NCBI GenBank assembly: GCA_036510735.1
Contig: DATCDK010000128.1
Span: 1 to 21,991 of the forward strand
Source of the DNA: PALSA-607 sp036510735
Lineage (GTDB): Bacteria > Actinomycetota > Actinomycetes > Acidothermales > Acidothermaceae
DNA length: 21,991 nt
Direction of reading: 5' to 3'
Part shown: piece after piece, positions 1 to 8,048 of the stretch
Position numbering within the stretch: position 1 is the first letter of the stretch
Layout: each line of letters starts with the position of its first letter
Position numbers and translations under genes: made by a program
Notes under the pieces: generated by a model
What the model was told of the DNA's origin: nothing
Database searches by the model: none
Seen by the model: the letters and a program-made list of their open reading frames with translations, nothing else

Positions 1-72
1 CCCAGCGTCATGGGCGGCGATCGCGGCCGACGCACCGGCCGGGCCGTAGCCCACGACGACAACGTCTGGCAT
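1..72 (-). CDS. FAD-binding oxidoreductase, N-terminal fragment (partial, runs off left edge)
   Basis: Only the first 24 codons are in the window. Read on the minus strand from an ATG at 72-70, they begin MPDVVVVGYGPAGASAAIAA. This is a Rossmann beta-strand followed by the GxGxxG dinucleotide-binding turn (GYGPAG), as at the N-terminus of FAD flavoproteins of the fumarate reductase/3-ketosteroid dehydrogenase type. The ATG shares one base with the stop codon of the upstream VOC gene (TGATG), so the two are probably translationally coupled and co-transcribed. The flavoprotein character is clear from the motif. The substrate class is a guess, because the catalytic domain lies outside the window. 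Confidence 0.75.
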   Translation of the reverse strand, partial: MPDVVVVGYGPAGASAAIAAHDAG

Positions 73-485
73 CAGTGGGCCGGGTTGCGCTCGACGAGCT
101 CGACGAGGTTGCCCTCAAGATCAGTTACGTACGACATCCGCACACCGCGTTCGGGGGACTGCTGCGGGACCATCACCTCGCAGGCCCCAAGTGTGATGAG
201 CCGCGCGTGAGTGGCATCAAGATCGGCAACGTCGAAGGCGATGTGCGTGTAGCACTCGGACAAGGCAGCGACGGCTGGGCTGGCCGCTCGCAGCCCAGGC
301 ACCGAACCCGGTCGGTGCAGGAGCTCGACGCGGTGCCCGAACTGGGCATTGCGCAGCATGACGATGTCGAGGTCGATCGGATCCACGCGCAGCTCGAGCT
401 CACGCTCCAGCTCGAACGCGGCGCAGTACCAGTCGGCTGCCCGCGCAAGGTCGGCGACCTGCACGCCGACGTGGTCAAGCCTCAT
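72..485 (-). CDS. VOC-family (glyoxalase/bleomycin resistance/dioxygenase fold) protein
   Basis: A 137-residue protein of normal size for a single-chain vicinal-oxygen-chelate enzyme with two beta-alpha-beta-beta-beta modules. The N-terminus MRLDHVGVQVADL and the C-terminal DLEGNLVELVE are typical of the family. Candidate metal ligands, one set per module, are His5, Glu54, His81 and Glu129, so the active site looks intact. Members isomerise, epimerise or cleave small acids using a divalent metal (lactoylglutathione lyase, methylmalonyl-CoA epimerase and extradiol dioxygenase types). The substrate cannot be told from sequence. It precedes the flavoprotein by a one-base overlap, which suggests a shared catabolic role. 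The ATG start has no strong Shine-Dalgarno site but fits the family's N-terminus well. Confidence 0.85.
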   Translation of the reverse strand: MRLDHVGVQVADLARAADWYCAAFELERELELRVDPIDLDIVMLRNAQFGHRVELLHRPGSVPGLRAASPAVAALSECYTHIAFDVADLDATHARLITLGACEVMVPQQSPERGVRMSYVTDLEGNLVELVERNPAH

Positions 486-673
486 GGTCGGGCAGCCTAG
501 TCGAGCCTTCGGAGGCCGTTCTCACTAGATGAAAGTTCCGGCTCAGAGCTGTAATCGAAACGATGCCTGTTTGGACTGGACACTGTCGCCCAACACTCTT
601 ATCGTGACAATCACTTTCTCCTAGCGAAAGCGCCAGCCACGATGCCAGCCGAGACGCCACGGTCCAATTTGCT
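486..673. promoter_or_regulatory. Divergent intergenic region between the VOC gene and the ABC transporter operon
   Basis: These 188 bases separate divergent genes and must carry both promoters. They are visibly less GC-rich than the flanking genes. Small dyads are present: ATCGAAACGAT at 554-564 and GTGACAATCAC at 604-614. A TTGTCA on the minus strand lies inside the second dyad and could be a -35 element for the VOC side. No convincing pair of -10/-35 hexamers could be assigned to either gene. The ABC gene start at 674 has no clear Shine-Dalgarno sequence. Confidence 0.4.
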
Positions 674-1432
674 ATGAGCCAGCTCCTCGAGGTCACCGAC
701 CTCCGCGTGACCTACGGCAACGTCGTCGCAGTCAACGACGTGTCGCTTTCTGTTGCGCCGGGCGAAGTCGTGGGTCTGATCGGACCTAACGGTGCAGGCA
801 AGTCGTCGTTCATCGACGCACTCACCGGTTACCACCCGTCGCGCGGCGGACACGTCACCTTCGAGGGTTCATCCCTCGATGGGCGACCCGCACATGACGT
901 GGCCCGACGCGGCCTCGTGCGGACGTTCCAGTCGGTCGAGCTCTTCGATGACCTCACGGTCGAGGAGAACCTGCTCGTAGCGGCCGAGCGCCCCACGATC
1001 TGGAGTGCGTTGCGCGATCTGGTCGTGCCATCGCGGCCGCAAGGTGTCGAGGACGTCGCCTGGGCGCGCGGCCTCTGTGATCTGGACGCCGTCGCGCACC
1101 GTTATCCGCGCGAGCTGTCGCACGGGCAGCGCAAGCTCGTCGGCGTTGCGCGCGCGCTTGCTCAGCGCCCGCGTCTCGTGCTGATGGATGAGCCGGCGGC
1201 CGGTCTCGACACCGACGAGAGCGTCACCTTTGGTGCTCGCGTGCGTTCATTGCCAGGCCACGGAGTGAGCGTGCTGCTGGTCGATCACGACATGGGGTTG
1301 GTCCTGGGCGTCTGCGATCGCATTGTCGTGATCGATTTCGGGAGCGTTATCGCTTCGGGCACACCAGACCAGATCCGTGCAGACCCGAGGGTTATTGAGG
1401 CTTACCTCGGGAGCCACGATGCCCATGCCTGA
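674..1432 (+). CDS. livG: ABC transporter ATP-binding protein, LivG type
   Basis: A 252-residue ATPase of the branched-chain amino acid/amide (HAAT) importer family. The ordered motifs are Walker A GPNGAGKS (37-44), Q-loop Gln86 in VRTFQSVELFDDLTVEENLL, signature LSHGQ (148-152), Walker B RLVLMDEP (167-174) and H-loop His205 in LLVDHDM. The closing IEAYLGSH matches LivG C-termini. It would act on the inner face of the membrane, paired with the LivF-type protein encoded next. The ATG start gives the usual family N-terminus. It overlaps the next gene by 14 bases. HAAT transporters carry many solutes besides branched-chain amino acids, so the symbol names the family and not the substrate. Confidence 0.93.
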   Translation: MSQLLEVTDLRVTYGNVVAVNDVSLSVAPGEVVGLIGPNGAGKSSFIDALTGYHPSRGGHVTFEGSSLDGRPAHDVARRGLVRTFQSVELFDDLTVEENLLVAAERPTIWSALRDLVVPSRPQGVEDVAWARGLCDLDAVAHRYPRELSHGQRKLVGVARALAQRPRLVLMDEPAAGLDTDESVTFGARVRSLPGHGVSVLLVDHDMGLVLGVCDRIVVIDFGSVIASGTPDQIRADPRVIEAYLGSHDAHA

Positions 1433-2258
1433 GCAGCTGCCGAAAGCCGGAAAGGGCGGATCGGCGGTGGCCACGACCACCCGGCCGATGCTTGCCGTGT
1501 CGGGACTGTCGGCCGGCTACAACGGCATCGCCGTCGTCCGCGACCTGGATCTGACCGTCGCCGCGGGTGAAGTCGTTGCGCTGCTCGGGTCGAACGGCGC
1601 GGGCAAGACGACCACGCTGTCGGCGATTGCCGGGCTCATTAAACCCCTCGCCGGCAGCATCAGCTTTGAAGGCGACGAGATCGGCGGCGAGTCCGCGCAC
1701 CGGGTAGCTAGGCGTGGCATTGCGCTGGTTCCCGAAGATCGCGCGTTGTTCCACGACCTGACCACTCGCGAGAATTTGCGCGTTGCGCGCGGCCGTGATT
1801 CGGCGAGCGACGACGAGGTGCTCGACCTACTGCCCGAACTGCGCAAGTGCCTAGGTCGCAAGGCCGGTCTGCTTTCCGGTGGCGAACAGCAGATGCTGGC
1901 CGTCGGACGTGCCCTGGTCGGCAAGCCACGGATGCTGATCGTCGACGAGATGAGTCTTGGACTCGCGCCAGTCGTCGTCGAACGGTTGCTGCCGGTTCTT
2001 CGCGCGGCTGCCAACACGTTTGGTTCGGGCGTGCTCGTCGTCGAGCAGCATGTGTCTCTTGCGCTGGACGTCGCGGAGCGGGCGTATGTGCTCGCGCACG
2101 GACGCCTCGTCGTGCAAGGCCGAACGGCCGATCTGCGTTCGCGCCGCGATCTGTTGATGGCCTGCTATCTCGGCGACCTTGACGCCGCGGCTGCACTGTC
2201 CGCGGGCATGAACAGCGACTCAGCTGGGGAGGCGGACGGCCTCACCAGCAGTGCGTAA
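1419..2258 (+). CDS. livF: ABC transporter ATP-binding protein, LivF type
   Basis: A 279-residue ATPase. Motifs are Walker A GSNGAGKT (57-64), the LivF hallmark ALVPEDRALFHDLTTRENL, signature LSGGEQ (152-157), Walker B RMLIVDE (171-177) and H-loop His211 in VVEQHVSLAL. The residue after Walker B Asp-Glu is Met178, giving DEMSLGLAP where LivF proteins normally have DEPSLGLAP. I chose the ATG at 1419, inside the end of the upstream gene, because GGGAG lies five bases ahead. An in-frame ATG at 1377 is too far upstream and a second ATG at 1425 is possible. The N-terminus carries about 25 extra residues before the ABC fold, and the C-terminus has an Ala/Ser-rich tail beyond the usual LivF end. Confidence 0.92.
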   Translation: MPMPEQLPKAGKGGSAVATTTRPMLAVSGLSAGYNGIAVVRDLDLTVAAGEVVALLGSNGAGKTTTLSAIAGLIKPLAGSISFEGDEIGGESAHRVARRGIALVPEDRALFHDLTTRENLRVARGRDSASDDEVLDLLPELRKCLGRKAGLLSGGEQQMLAVGRALVGKPRMLIVDEMSLGLAPVVVERLLPVLRAAANTFGSGVLVVEQHVSLALDVAERAYVLAHGRLVVQGRTADLRSRRDLLMACYLGDLDAAAALSAGMNSDSAGEADGLTSSA

Positions 2259-2310
2259 ACAACAACGACAACGCCACCCTGCAAGGCACACCTTTTTCAA
2301 AGGAGAAGAC

Positions 2311-3705
2311 ATGCGAGCAATGGTCAGACGGCGGTCCACCGCCCTGCTGGTTGCGACCGCGGCAGTCAGCCTGGTCGCCGCCGGTTGTTCGAGCAGCAAG
2401 AAGAACACTGCGACACCGTCGTCAGCGGCTCCTGCCACCTCCGCGGCGGCGTCCGTCGCCGCGCCTTCATCCTCTGCCCCAGCTCCAGCGTCGTCGGCAC
2501 CCGCGCCTGCGTCGTCTGCTCCGACACCTGTGTCTTCCGCGCCCGCACCTGCATCATCCGCTGCGGCGCCGGCCGATCCTTTTGCGACGCCGAACGCAGC
2601 CAGTGGTTCACCCGTCGTCTTCGGTGTGCTGAACATCCAGTCGGGTCCGGTGACATTCCCCGAGACTCTTCAGGCTGAGCAGGCTGCTGTCAGTTACGTC
2701 AACGCGTACAAGGGTGGCATCGGCGGGCACCCGATCAAGCTCGTCTCGTGCATCACCGACGGTCAGCCCTCGACGTCCCAGCGTTGCGCGAACCAGATCC
2801 TGTCTGACAAGCCGGTTGCGATCATGGGTGGCGCTGACACGGGTGCACCCGGTGCAATCCCGGTCTGGCAGCGCGCGAACCTCGCGTACCTCGGCGGCGT
2901 TCCGTTCACCCCCGCCGAGCAGAACTACGCGAACGCGGTGATCTTCTCGAGCATCTCGACCGCCGACAACGCTGCGGCGTCGGTCTACGCGGCACAGACG
3001 TTGGGCGTGAAGAGCGCTGCAGTCATCGCCACCTCCGACACACAGGGCACCAGCGTTATGAACAACGTCATCATCCCGACGATGAAAGCCGCCGGTATCA
3101 CCAAGGTCACTCCGATCCTGCTGCCGCCGACATCGTCGGACGTCTCCTCGGCCGTGGCGACCGCACTGGGTGCGCACCCCGATCTCATCTACATCAACGC
3201 ACCGGCCGCCTGCCCGAACATCCTCGCGTCGCTCAAGCAACTCGGGAACACGGCGAAGATCATGGGCATCGACCCATGCACGTCGCCACCCGCGCTCAAG
3301 GGCGCGAACGGCGGGGCGAACGGTCTGTACTTCGCGAGCCCAGTGTTCGACCCGGGATCGGGTACTCCGGACTCCAACGAGTACCTGGCCATCGTGAAGA
3401 AGTACCAGCCCAACCTCGTGCTCGACTCACCGGCGGCCATCGGCTTCCAGACGGTGTTCGACGTGCAGGCAGCGCTGGCCAGCTTCACCACCGCCGATCT
3501 GACGACGGCCAAGATCTTGGCCGCTTTCAGGACAGGTCAGTCGACCCCGAACTTCATGGGTCACCCTTACCTGTGTGATGGCAAGCAGTTGGCGGGCGCT
3601 CCCGCGATCTGTAACTCCTACGAGCAGATCCGTCAGGTGCAGGGCACCTCGATCGTGGTTGCTTCGAAGGACTTTGTCACGCCCGGCGCCTTCTACAAGG
3701 GCTGA
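2311..3705 (+). CDS. ABC transporter substrate-binding lipoprotein (Peripla_BP_6/LivJ-like)
   Basis: A 464-residue extracellular solute-binding protein. The N-terminus has Arg residues, a hydrophobic stretch and the lipobox LVAAGC with lipidation at Cys26, so it is anchored to the outer face of the membrane. A flexible Ser/Ala/Pro linker follows (about 27-100), including five 7-residue repeats of the SSAPAPA type. The type I periplasmic-binding fold begins near residue 101 (PVVFGVLNIQSGP) and continues through VSYVNAYKGGIGGHPIKLV to the end. The start is the ATG at 2311, preceded by AAAGGAGAA at 2299-2307. An upstream in-frame GTG at 2251 would wreck the signal peptide. It lies in the operon between the ATPases and the permease. 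The ligand is unknown. Confidence 0.92.
   Translation: MRAMVRRRSTALLVATAAVSLVAAGCSSSKKNTATPSSAAPATSAAASVAAPSSSAPAPASSAPAPASSAPTPVSSAPAPASSAAAPADPFATPNAASGSPVVFGVLNIQSGPVTFPETLQAEQAAVSYVNAYKGGIGGHPIKLVSCITDGQPSTSQRCANQILSDKPVAIMGGADTGAPGAIPVWQRANLAYLGGVPFTPAEQNYANAVIFSSISTADNAAASVYAAQTLGVKSAAVIATSDTQGTSVMNNVIIPTMKAAGITKVTPILLPPTSSDVSSAVATALGAHPDLIYINAPAACPNILASLKQLGNTAKIMGIDPCTSPPALKGANGGANGLYFASPVFDPGSGTPDSNEYLAIVKKYQPNLVLDSPAAIGFQTVFDVQAALASFTTADLTTAKILAAFRTGQSTPNFMGHPYLCDGKQLAGAPAICNSYEQIRQVQGTSIVVASKDFVTPGAFYKG
2470..2574 (+). repeat. Five tandem 21-bp units coding the SSAPAPA linker repeats
   Basis: Five consecutive 21-bp units encode SSAPAPA, SSAPAPA, SSAPTPV, SSAPAPA and SSAAAPA in the surface linker of the binding lipoprotein. 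The amino acids are better conserved than the third codon positions, so this is an old coding repeat and not a recent DNA duplication. Confidence 0.85.
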
Positions 3706-3726
3706 GTTCTGGAAGGAGTTCTGGGT

Positions 3727-3756
3727 GGGGCCCGCGCGTATTGACGCGCGGGCCCC
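3727..3756 (+). terminator. GC-rich stem-loop after the binding-protein gene
   Basis: A perfect 13-bp stem, GGGGCCCGCGCGT (3727-3739) with ACGCGCGGGCCCC (3744-3756), closed by a four-base ATTG loop. It starts 21 bases after the lipoprotein stop codon and ends 39 bases before the permease start. There is no T-tract, as is common for actinobacterial hairpins. It may be a partial terminator or a 3' mRNA stabiliser that raises binding-protein levels over permease. Confidence 0.75.
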
Positions 3757-3795
3757 CACACCGGCGCAATTGACGGCAATGAGGGAGTTCAGGAT

Positions 3796-5835
3796 TTGAG
3801 CACCTACCTGCTTTTCCTGATGCTCGGGCTCGGCGCCGGGTCGGTGTACGCGCTGCTCGGGCTCGGGATGGTGCTGAAGTACCGCAGTACCGGCGTGGTC
3901 GACTTCGCCCAGGGTGCGGTCGCGATGTTCGGCGCCTATGTCTTCTTGAAACTGCGTACCACCGGCGAGTTGCAGCTGCCGTGGGTCGCGCTGAAGCATC
4001 AGGTCCCGCTGTCGTCGCATGGCATGTCGCTGTGGCCAGCGCTATTGATCACTCTGGTCTATGGCACTGCGCTCGGCTTGCTCATCTTCGTGCTCGTCTA
4101 CCGACCGCTGTTGCGTGCCGCACCGTTGACGAAGGTCTGCGCATCGGTCGGGGTGATGCTCGCACTCACCGCGATTGCGGTGCTCAACTTCGGCACCACC
4201 GCTGTGTCGGCGCCGCCGATCCTGCCGAGTCGCAGCATCAAGATCGCCGACGTACAGGTGCCGTCTGATCGGCTTTACCTGGCGGGCATCGTCATCGTCG
4301 TCGCAGTTGCGCTCTCGATGACCTACCGATGGACCCACTTCGGGTTGGCCACGCGGGCCGGTGCTGAGAACGAAACCGGCGCAGCACTTATCGGCATCTC
4401 GGGGTCTTCGATCGCAGCCCGCAACTGGATGATCGCGACGTTGCTCGCCACCCTGTCGGGCGTGCTCATCACGCCGATCTCGTCGCTCGACCCAACGTCG
4501 TACACGCTGTTCGTGGTGCCAGCACTCGGCGCGGTGCTGATCGGCAGGTTCCAGTCGTTCTGGATCACCGCAGTCGCCGGGCTCGGGCTCGGCGTCGTGC
4601 AGTCCGAGCTGATCAAGCTGCAGACCGTGTGGAGCTGGCTGCCGAAGCAGGGACTCTCCGACGGGGTGCCGTTCCTCATCATCTTGGTCACCATGACGCT
4701 GTCGGCGCGGCGCCTCGGTGCTCGCGGCACGACCGGTGCGCTGCGCAATCCGTCGCTGGGCCGCCCGACTCGGCCCATCGCGACGTCGCTCATCATGTTC
4801 GTGCTCGGGTTCATCGTGCTCGTCTCGCTGCACGGTTTCCTGCGTGCTGCGTTCATGGCGTCGCTGGTCACGATGTGCATTGCGTTTTCCCTCGTGGTGC
4901 TGACGGGTTATGTGGGTCAGGTATCGCTCGCACAAATGTCGTTTGCCGGCATCGGTGCATTCGCGTTGACCCACTACGCCGATCAATACGGGATTCCGTT
5001 TCCGATCTCGCTGATCATGGCCGCGCTCACTGTGGTGCCGATCGGCATTCTCATCGGGCTGCCGGCGTTGCGTGTGCGAGGAGTGAACCTGGCCGTCGTC
5101 ACCTTGGCTGCGGCGGCCGCAATGGATGCGTTGGTCTTCAGCAACGTCGGCTTCACGGGCGGACTAGGCGGCCGATCGATCGGGTCGCCGCATTTGTTCG
5201 GCTTCAATCTGGGCATCTCTGAGGGACGCAACTACCCGCGCGTCGTGTTCGGCGTCCTGCTGCTCGTGATCGTGACGTTCGTGGGTTACTGCGTAGCACG
5301 ATTGCGGACGTCGGCAACTGGGCGAATGCTCGTCGCTGTCCGCTCGAACGAACGGGCGGCCTCCGCAGTCGGGATCCGCGTTGCTCCGGTGAAGCTGTAC
5401 GTCTTCGCCCTGTCGGCCTTCATCGCGGGCATCGGCGGCTCGTTGCTCGCGTATGAACAGGGCACGGTGTCGTCGGCATCGTTCAACGTACAAACGTCGT
5501 TGGCGTTGCTCGCGGTTGCGTACGTGGCGGGTATCGGCCGTATCGCAGGTGCGGTGATCGCCGGGTTGATGTTCGCCTCTGACGGGTTGTTCGTGTCGTT
5601 CCTCGACAAAGAGCTGCACATCGGCCAGTACCAGACCATCGTGGCCGGTATTGCGTTGGCCTTCACCGCCATCAAGAACCCGGACGGCGTCGCCAGCGAG
5701 GTAGCCGGTGAGAAGGGACCAGCGCCACGCATCGTCCGGCTACGAGACCGGCTGTTGCCGCACGCCCGCACGCACGACGCAACGGATGCGGCAGTGGCAC
5801 CGGAAACGACGCCGACGCCCGCCAGTCGGGTCTGA
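3796..5835 (+). CDS. Fused LivH-LivM ABC transporter permease
   Basis: One 679-residue membrane protein carries both permease subunits that are separate genes in the classical Liv system. Residues 1 to about 305 are LivH-like (VLKYRSTGVVDFAQGAVAMF, then ATRAGAENETGAALIGIS as the ATPase-contacting loop). A hydrophilic joint spans about 305-327. Residues about 328-635 are LivM-like (LTGYVGQVSLAQMSFAGIGA, LRVRGVNLAVVTLA, then TGRMLVAVRSNERAASAVGI). The C-terminal 45 residues are charged and probably cytoplasmic. The start is TTG at 3796, eight bases after GAGGGAG; the ATG at 3779 opens only a seven-codon frame. Having one chain for both halves fits the absence of any other permease gene in the operon. 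Confidence 0.93.
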   Translation: MSTYLLFLMLGLGAGSVYALLGLGMVLKYRSTGVVDFAQGAVAMFGAYVFLKLRTTGELQLPWVALKHQVPLSSHGMSLWPALLITLVYGTALGLLIFVLVYRPLLRAAPLTKVCASVGVMLALTAIAVLNFGTTAVSAPPILPSRSIKIADVQVPSDRLYLAGIVIVVAVALSMTYRWTHFGLATRAGAENETGAALIGISGSSIAARNWMIATLLATLSGVLITPISSLDPTSYTLFVVPALGAVLIGRFQSFWITAVAGLGLGVVQSELIKLQTVWSWLPKQGLSDGVPFLIILVTMTLSARRLGARGTTGALRNPSLGRPTRPIATSLIMFVLGFIVLVSLHGFLRAAFMASLVTMCIAFSLVVLTGYVGQVSLAQMSFAGIGAFALTHYADQYGIPFPISLIMAALTVVPIGILIGLPALRVRGVNLAVVTLAAAAAMDALVFSNVGFTGGLGGRSIGSPHLFGFNLGISEGRNYPRVVFGVLLLVIVTFVGYCVARLRTSATGRMLVAVRSNERAASAVGIRVAPVKLYVFALSAFIAGIGGSLLAYEQGTVSSASFNVQTSLALLAVAYVAGIGRIAGAVIAGLMFASDGLFVSFLDKELHIGQYQTIVAGIALAFTAIKNPDGVASEVAGEKGPAPRIVRLRDRLLPHARTHDATDAAVAPETTPTPASRV

Positions 5836-5844
5836 CGTCACGAG

Positions 5845-7224
5845 ATGACATCTGCGACCAACAGCTCGCTCCCTGGTTTCAGCGGTCCGGTGATCACGCC
5901 GAGCGACGAGAGCTACGAGCACGCTCGTCAGGTCTGGAACGTGATGCACGACCGACGCCCGGCAATCATCGCGAAGTGCACGAGCGTCGATGATGTCGTC
6001 GCCGCGATTGCCTACGCCAGGTCGCAAGGGTTGCTCGTCGCCGTCCGTGGTGGCGGCCATAGCCTGCCGGGTCTCAGCGTGTGCGACGACGGCATCGTCG
6101 TCGACCTGCGACTGATGAATGCCATCTCTGTCGACCCGGTCGCCAATCGTGCGGTTGTGCAGGCCGGCGCGCTCCTTGGCGAGGTCGATCGCGCAACGCA
6201 GCAGCACGGATTGGTGGTGCCCGCAGGTGTCATCTCGCACACGGGCGTCGCCGGGCTGACACTCGGCGGCGGTGTCGGGCGCCTGATGCGACGCTTCGGT
6301 CTTACTGTCGACAGCCTGGTCTCAGCCGACATCGTGACGGCCGACGGGCAGCAACTCACCGCGTCGGCCGACGAAAACGCCGATCTGTTCTGGGCGCTGC
6401 GTGGTGGCGGCGGCAACTTCGGTGTTGTCACGAGCTTCGAGTTCGCGCTACACGAGTTGTCGGAACTCGCGGTTCTGTCGGCGTTCCATACGTTCGACGA
6501 TGCGCACGCGTTGTTGCAGCGGGCGCAGCAGATGATGTCGGCGCACCCGCCCGACGAATTCCTCTGGACCAGCTTCGTCCGCAAGGCACCTGTGCGGCCG
6601 TGGTTACCAGACTCTCTCGTCGGCACGCCTGGCGTCGTGTCGGTGATCGAATGGTCTGGCGACCCAGAGGTTGGTGTTTCGATGCTGGGCACGTTGCGTG
6701 ACGAGCTGGCTCCGGTGGCTGGCTCCGTCGACGTGATCCCGTTCGGCTGGCTGCAAACGGCGGGCGACGTGGAGTTCGGTCACGGGATGCACTCGTACGT
6801 CAAGGCGACGTTCGCTAGCGGGCTCTCAGGCGGTCTGGCCGACGTCCTGGTTGAGAGGGGCAAATTGCTTCGCTCGCCGTTGACTCAGGTCGAGCTGCTG
6901 TCGATGGGCGGCGCGATCGACCGGGTTGCCGGCGACGCGACGGCGTTCCCTTACCGCGACGCGCGCTGGCTGTTCAACGTGCCAGCCAGCTGGGCTGATC
7001 CGGCTGACAGCGACTACGAGATCGGATGGGTGCGCGACACGTTTGCGGCGATCCAGCCGTTCAGCACCGGCGGCGCCTACTCGAACTTCATGGACGGCGA
7101 CGAGACGAGCAGTGATCAGGTGGCGTACGGGTCGACACTTCGGCGGTTGCAAGCGATCAAGGCGGTCTACGACCCGGAGAACATCTTCCGGCTCAATCAG
7201 AACATCACACCGGTACCGGCGTGA
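5845..7224 (+). CDS. FAD-binding oxidoreductase, PCMH/BBE (berberine bridge enzyme-like) family
   Basis: A 459-residue flavoprotein. The FAD-binding PCMH domain covers about residues 35-205, with VRGGGHSLPGLSV; His72 is the expected site of covalent 8-alpha-histidyl FAD linkage. GVAGLTLGGGVGRLMRRFGL (134-153) and LRGGGGNFGVVTSFEF follow. The C-terminal BBE motif includes YSNFMDGDE and, at the end, VYDPENIFRLNQNI. The Cys used for a second FAD bond in bicovalent members is not seen (ISHTGVAG there), so single attachment is likely. Family members oxidise alcohols, sugars or alkaloid-type amines with O2. The ATG at 5845 lies nine bases after the permease stop and is only weakly primed, so translational coupling is likely. 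Its place in the importer operon suggests it acts on the imported compound. Confidence 0.9.
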   Translation: MTSATNSSLPGFSGPVITPSDESYEHARQVWNVMHDRRPAIIAKCTSVDDVVAAIAYARSQGLLVAVRGGGHSLPGLSVCDDGIVVDLRLMNAISVDPVANRAVVQAGALLGEVDRATQQHGLVVPAGVISHTGVAGLTLGGGVGRLMRRFGLTVDSLVSADIVTADGQQLTASADENADLFWALRGGGGNFGVVTSFEFALHELSELAVLSAFHTFDDAHALLQRAQQMMSAHPPDEFLWTSFVRKAPVRPWLPDSLVGTPGVVSVIEWSGDPEVGVSMLGTLRDELAPVAGSVDVIPFGWLQTAGDVEFGHGMHSYVKATFASGLSGGLADVLVERGKLLRSPLTQVELLSMGGAIDRVAGDATAFPYRDARWLFNVPASWADPADSDYEIGWVRDTFAAIQPFSTGGAYSNFMDGDETSSDQVAYGSTLRRLQAIKAVYDPENIFRLNQNITPVPA

Positions 7225-8042
7225 GTCCGATCCGGTACGGCGACGCACCTGACGCCAGCGCGCTGCTGCAGCGCCGGCTGTGGGGGAGTGACCCCGTCGG
7301 CTGGGCGCTGTTTGCGGAGCCGCACAATGCGCCGCTGTTCGAGGCCGTCCTCGATGCTGCGCAGGTACGGGCCGGCACGCGATTGCTCGACGTCGGCTGC
7401 GGTACCGGCCGTGCACTGCAGTTGGCGCACGACCGCGGCGCAACAGTGGCCGGCATCGATGTGACGCCCGGTCTGCTCGCGATTGCGGCGCAGCGGCTGC
7501 CCGATGCCGAGCTGTGGTGCGGCGACCTGAGCGAGCTCCCGTTTCCGGACGCCGACTTCGACGCGGTAATCGGCATCAACGCGTTCCAGTTCGCGGGCGA
7601 CCCGAAGACCGCGTTGGTCGAGGCTGCGCGCGTCACCAAACCCGGTGGCGTCGTGGCTGTCGGCATGTTCGCTGAACCAGAACGGTGCGAGTCGACAGCG
7701 ATCCACCTCGCAATGACAGCGCTGAGTCCTCCGGCGCGCGATGCCGATCACGCGCCGTACGCGCTCTCGGCGCCGGGCAATCTCGAGGCGGCGATGACCG
7801 CCGCGGGGCTGTCGCTTTCCGGGGCTGGGGAGGTGGCGCTGTCGTGGCAGTACGCGAGTGTGGCCGACACCGTGCGCGGGCTGCTCAGCTCGGCGGGTGC
7901 CACTCGCGCGGTCGAAGACGTCGGTGAGCAGATCGTGCGCACGACGATCGAAGGTGCACTCGCGCCGTTCACTACAGCGGATGGCTCGGTGACCATGCGC
8001 AACGTCTTCCGATGGGTCTCCGCGCGGCGACCGCAGCCCTAG
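7221..8042 (+). CDS. Class I SAM-dependent methyltransferase
   Basis: A 273-residue protein with a Methyltransf_11/25-type Rossmann core. Motif I is LLDVGCGTGRALQLA (55-69), the acidic ribose-binding residue is Asp80 in VAGIDVTPG, motif II is GDLSELPFPDADFDAVIG (101-118), and a post-II segment reads ARVTKPGGVVAVGMF. The start is GTG at 7221, overlapping the oxidoreductase stop as GTGA, which implies coupled translation and a shared pathway. There is no strong Shine-Dalgarno site, as expected for coupling. The acceptor cannot be read from the sequence; a small-molecule O- or C-methyltransferase is likely. It is the last gene of the transporter operon and ends seven bases before a long inverted repeat. 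Confidence 0.88.
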   Translation: MSPIRYGDAPDASALLQRRLWGSDPVGWALFAEPHNAPLFEAVLDAAQVRAGTRLLDVGCGTGRALQLAHDRGATVAGIDVTPGLLAIAAQRLPDAELWCGDLSELPFPDADFDAVIGINAFQFAGDPKTALVEAARVTKPGGVVAVGMFAEPERCESTAIHLAMTALSPPARDADHAPYALSAPGNLEAAMTAAGLSLSGAGEVALSWQYASVADTVRGLLSSAGATRAVEDVGEQIVRTTIEGALAPFTTADGSVTMRNVFRWVSARRPQP

Positions 8043-8048
8043 CCGCCA

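Noticed and set aside
75..500. Plus-strand open frame covering the VOC gene
   Set aside because: The minus-strand frame has conserved VOC metal ligands; the plus-strand frame has no recognisable features.
531..540. GAAAGTTCCG as another IclR-type site upstream of the VOC and ABC genes
   Set aside because: The half-sites are four bases closer than in the 11538 dyad and no promoter could be placed next to it.
2251..2310. Upstream GTG start for the binding lipoprotein
   Set aside because: It would add 20 polar residues before the signal peptide and lacks a ribosome site, whereas the ATG at 2311 has AAAGGAGAA.
2351..2632. Alternative frame product rich in Arg, Pro and Leu over the lipoprotein linker
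   Set aside because: It results from reading the Ser/Ala/Pro repeat in another frame.
2608..3240. A 210-codon minus-strand open frame opposite the binding-protein gene
   Set aside because: Arg/Asp/Val-rich shadow of a well-supported lipoprotein.
4042..4986. A 314-codon minus-strand open frame opposite the permease gene
   Set aside because: Composition is extreme (Arg, His, Asp, Glu), no motif is visible, and it lies fully inside the fused permease.
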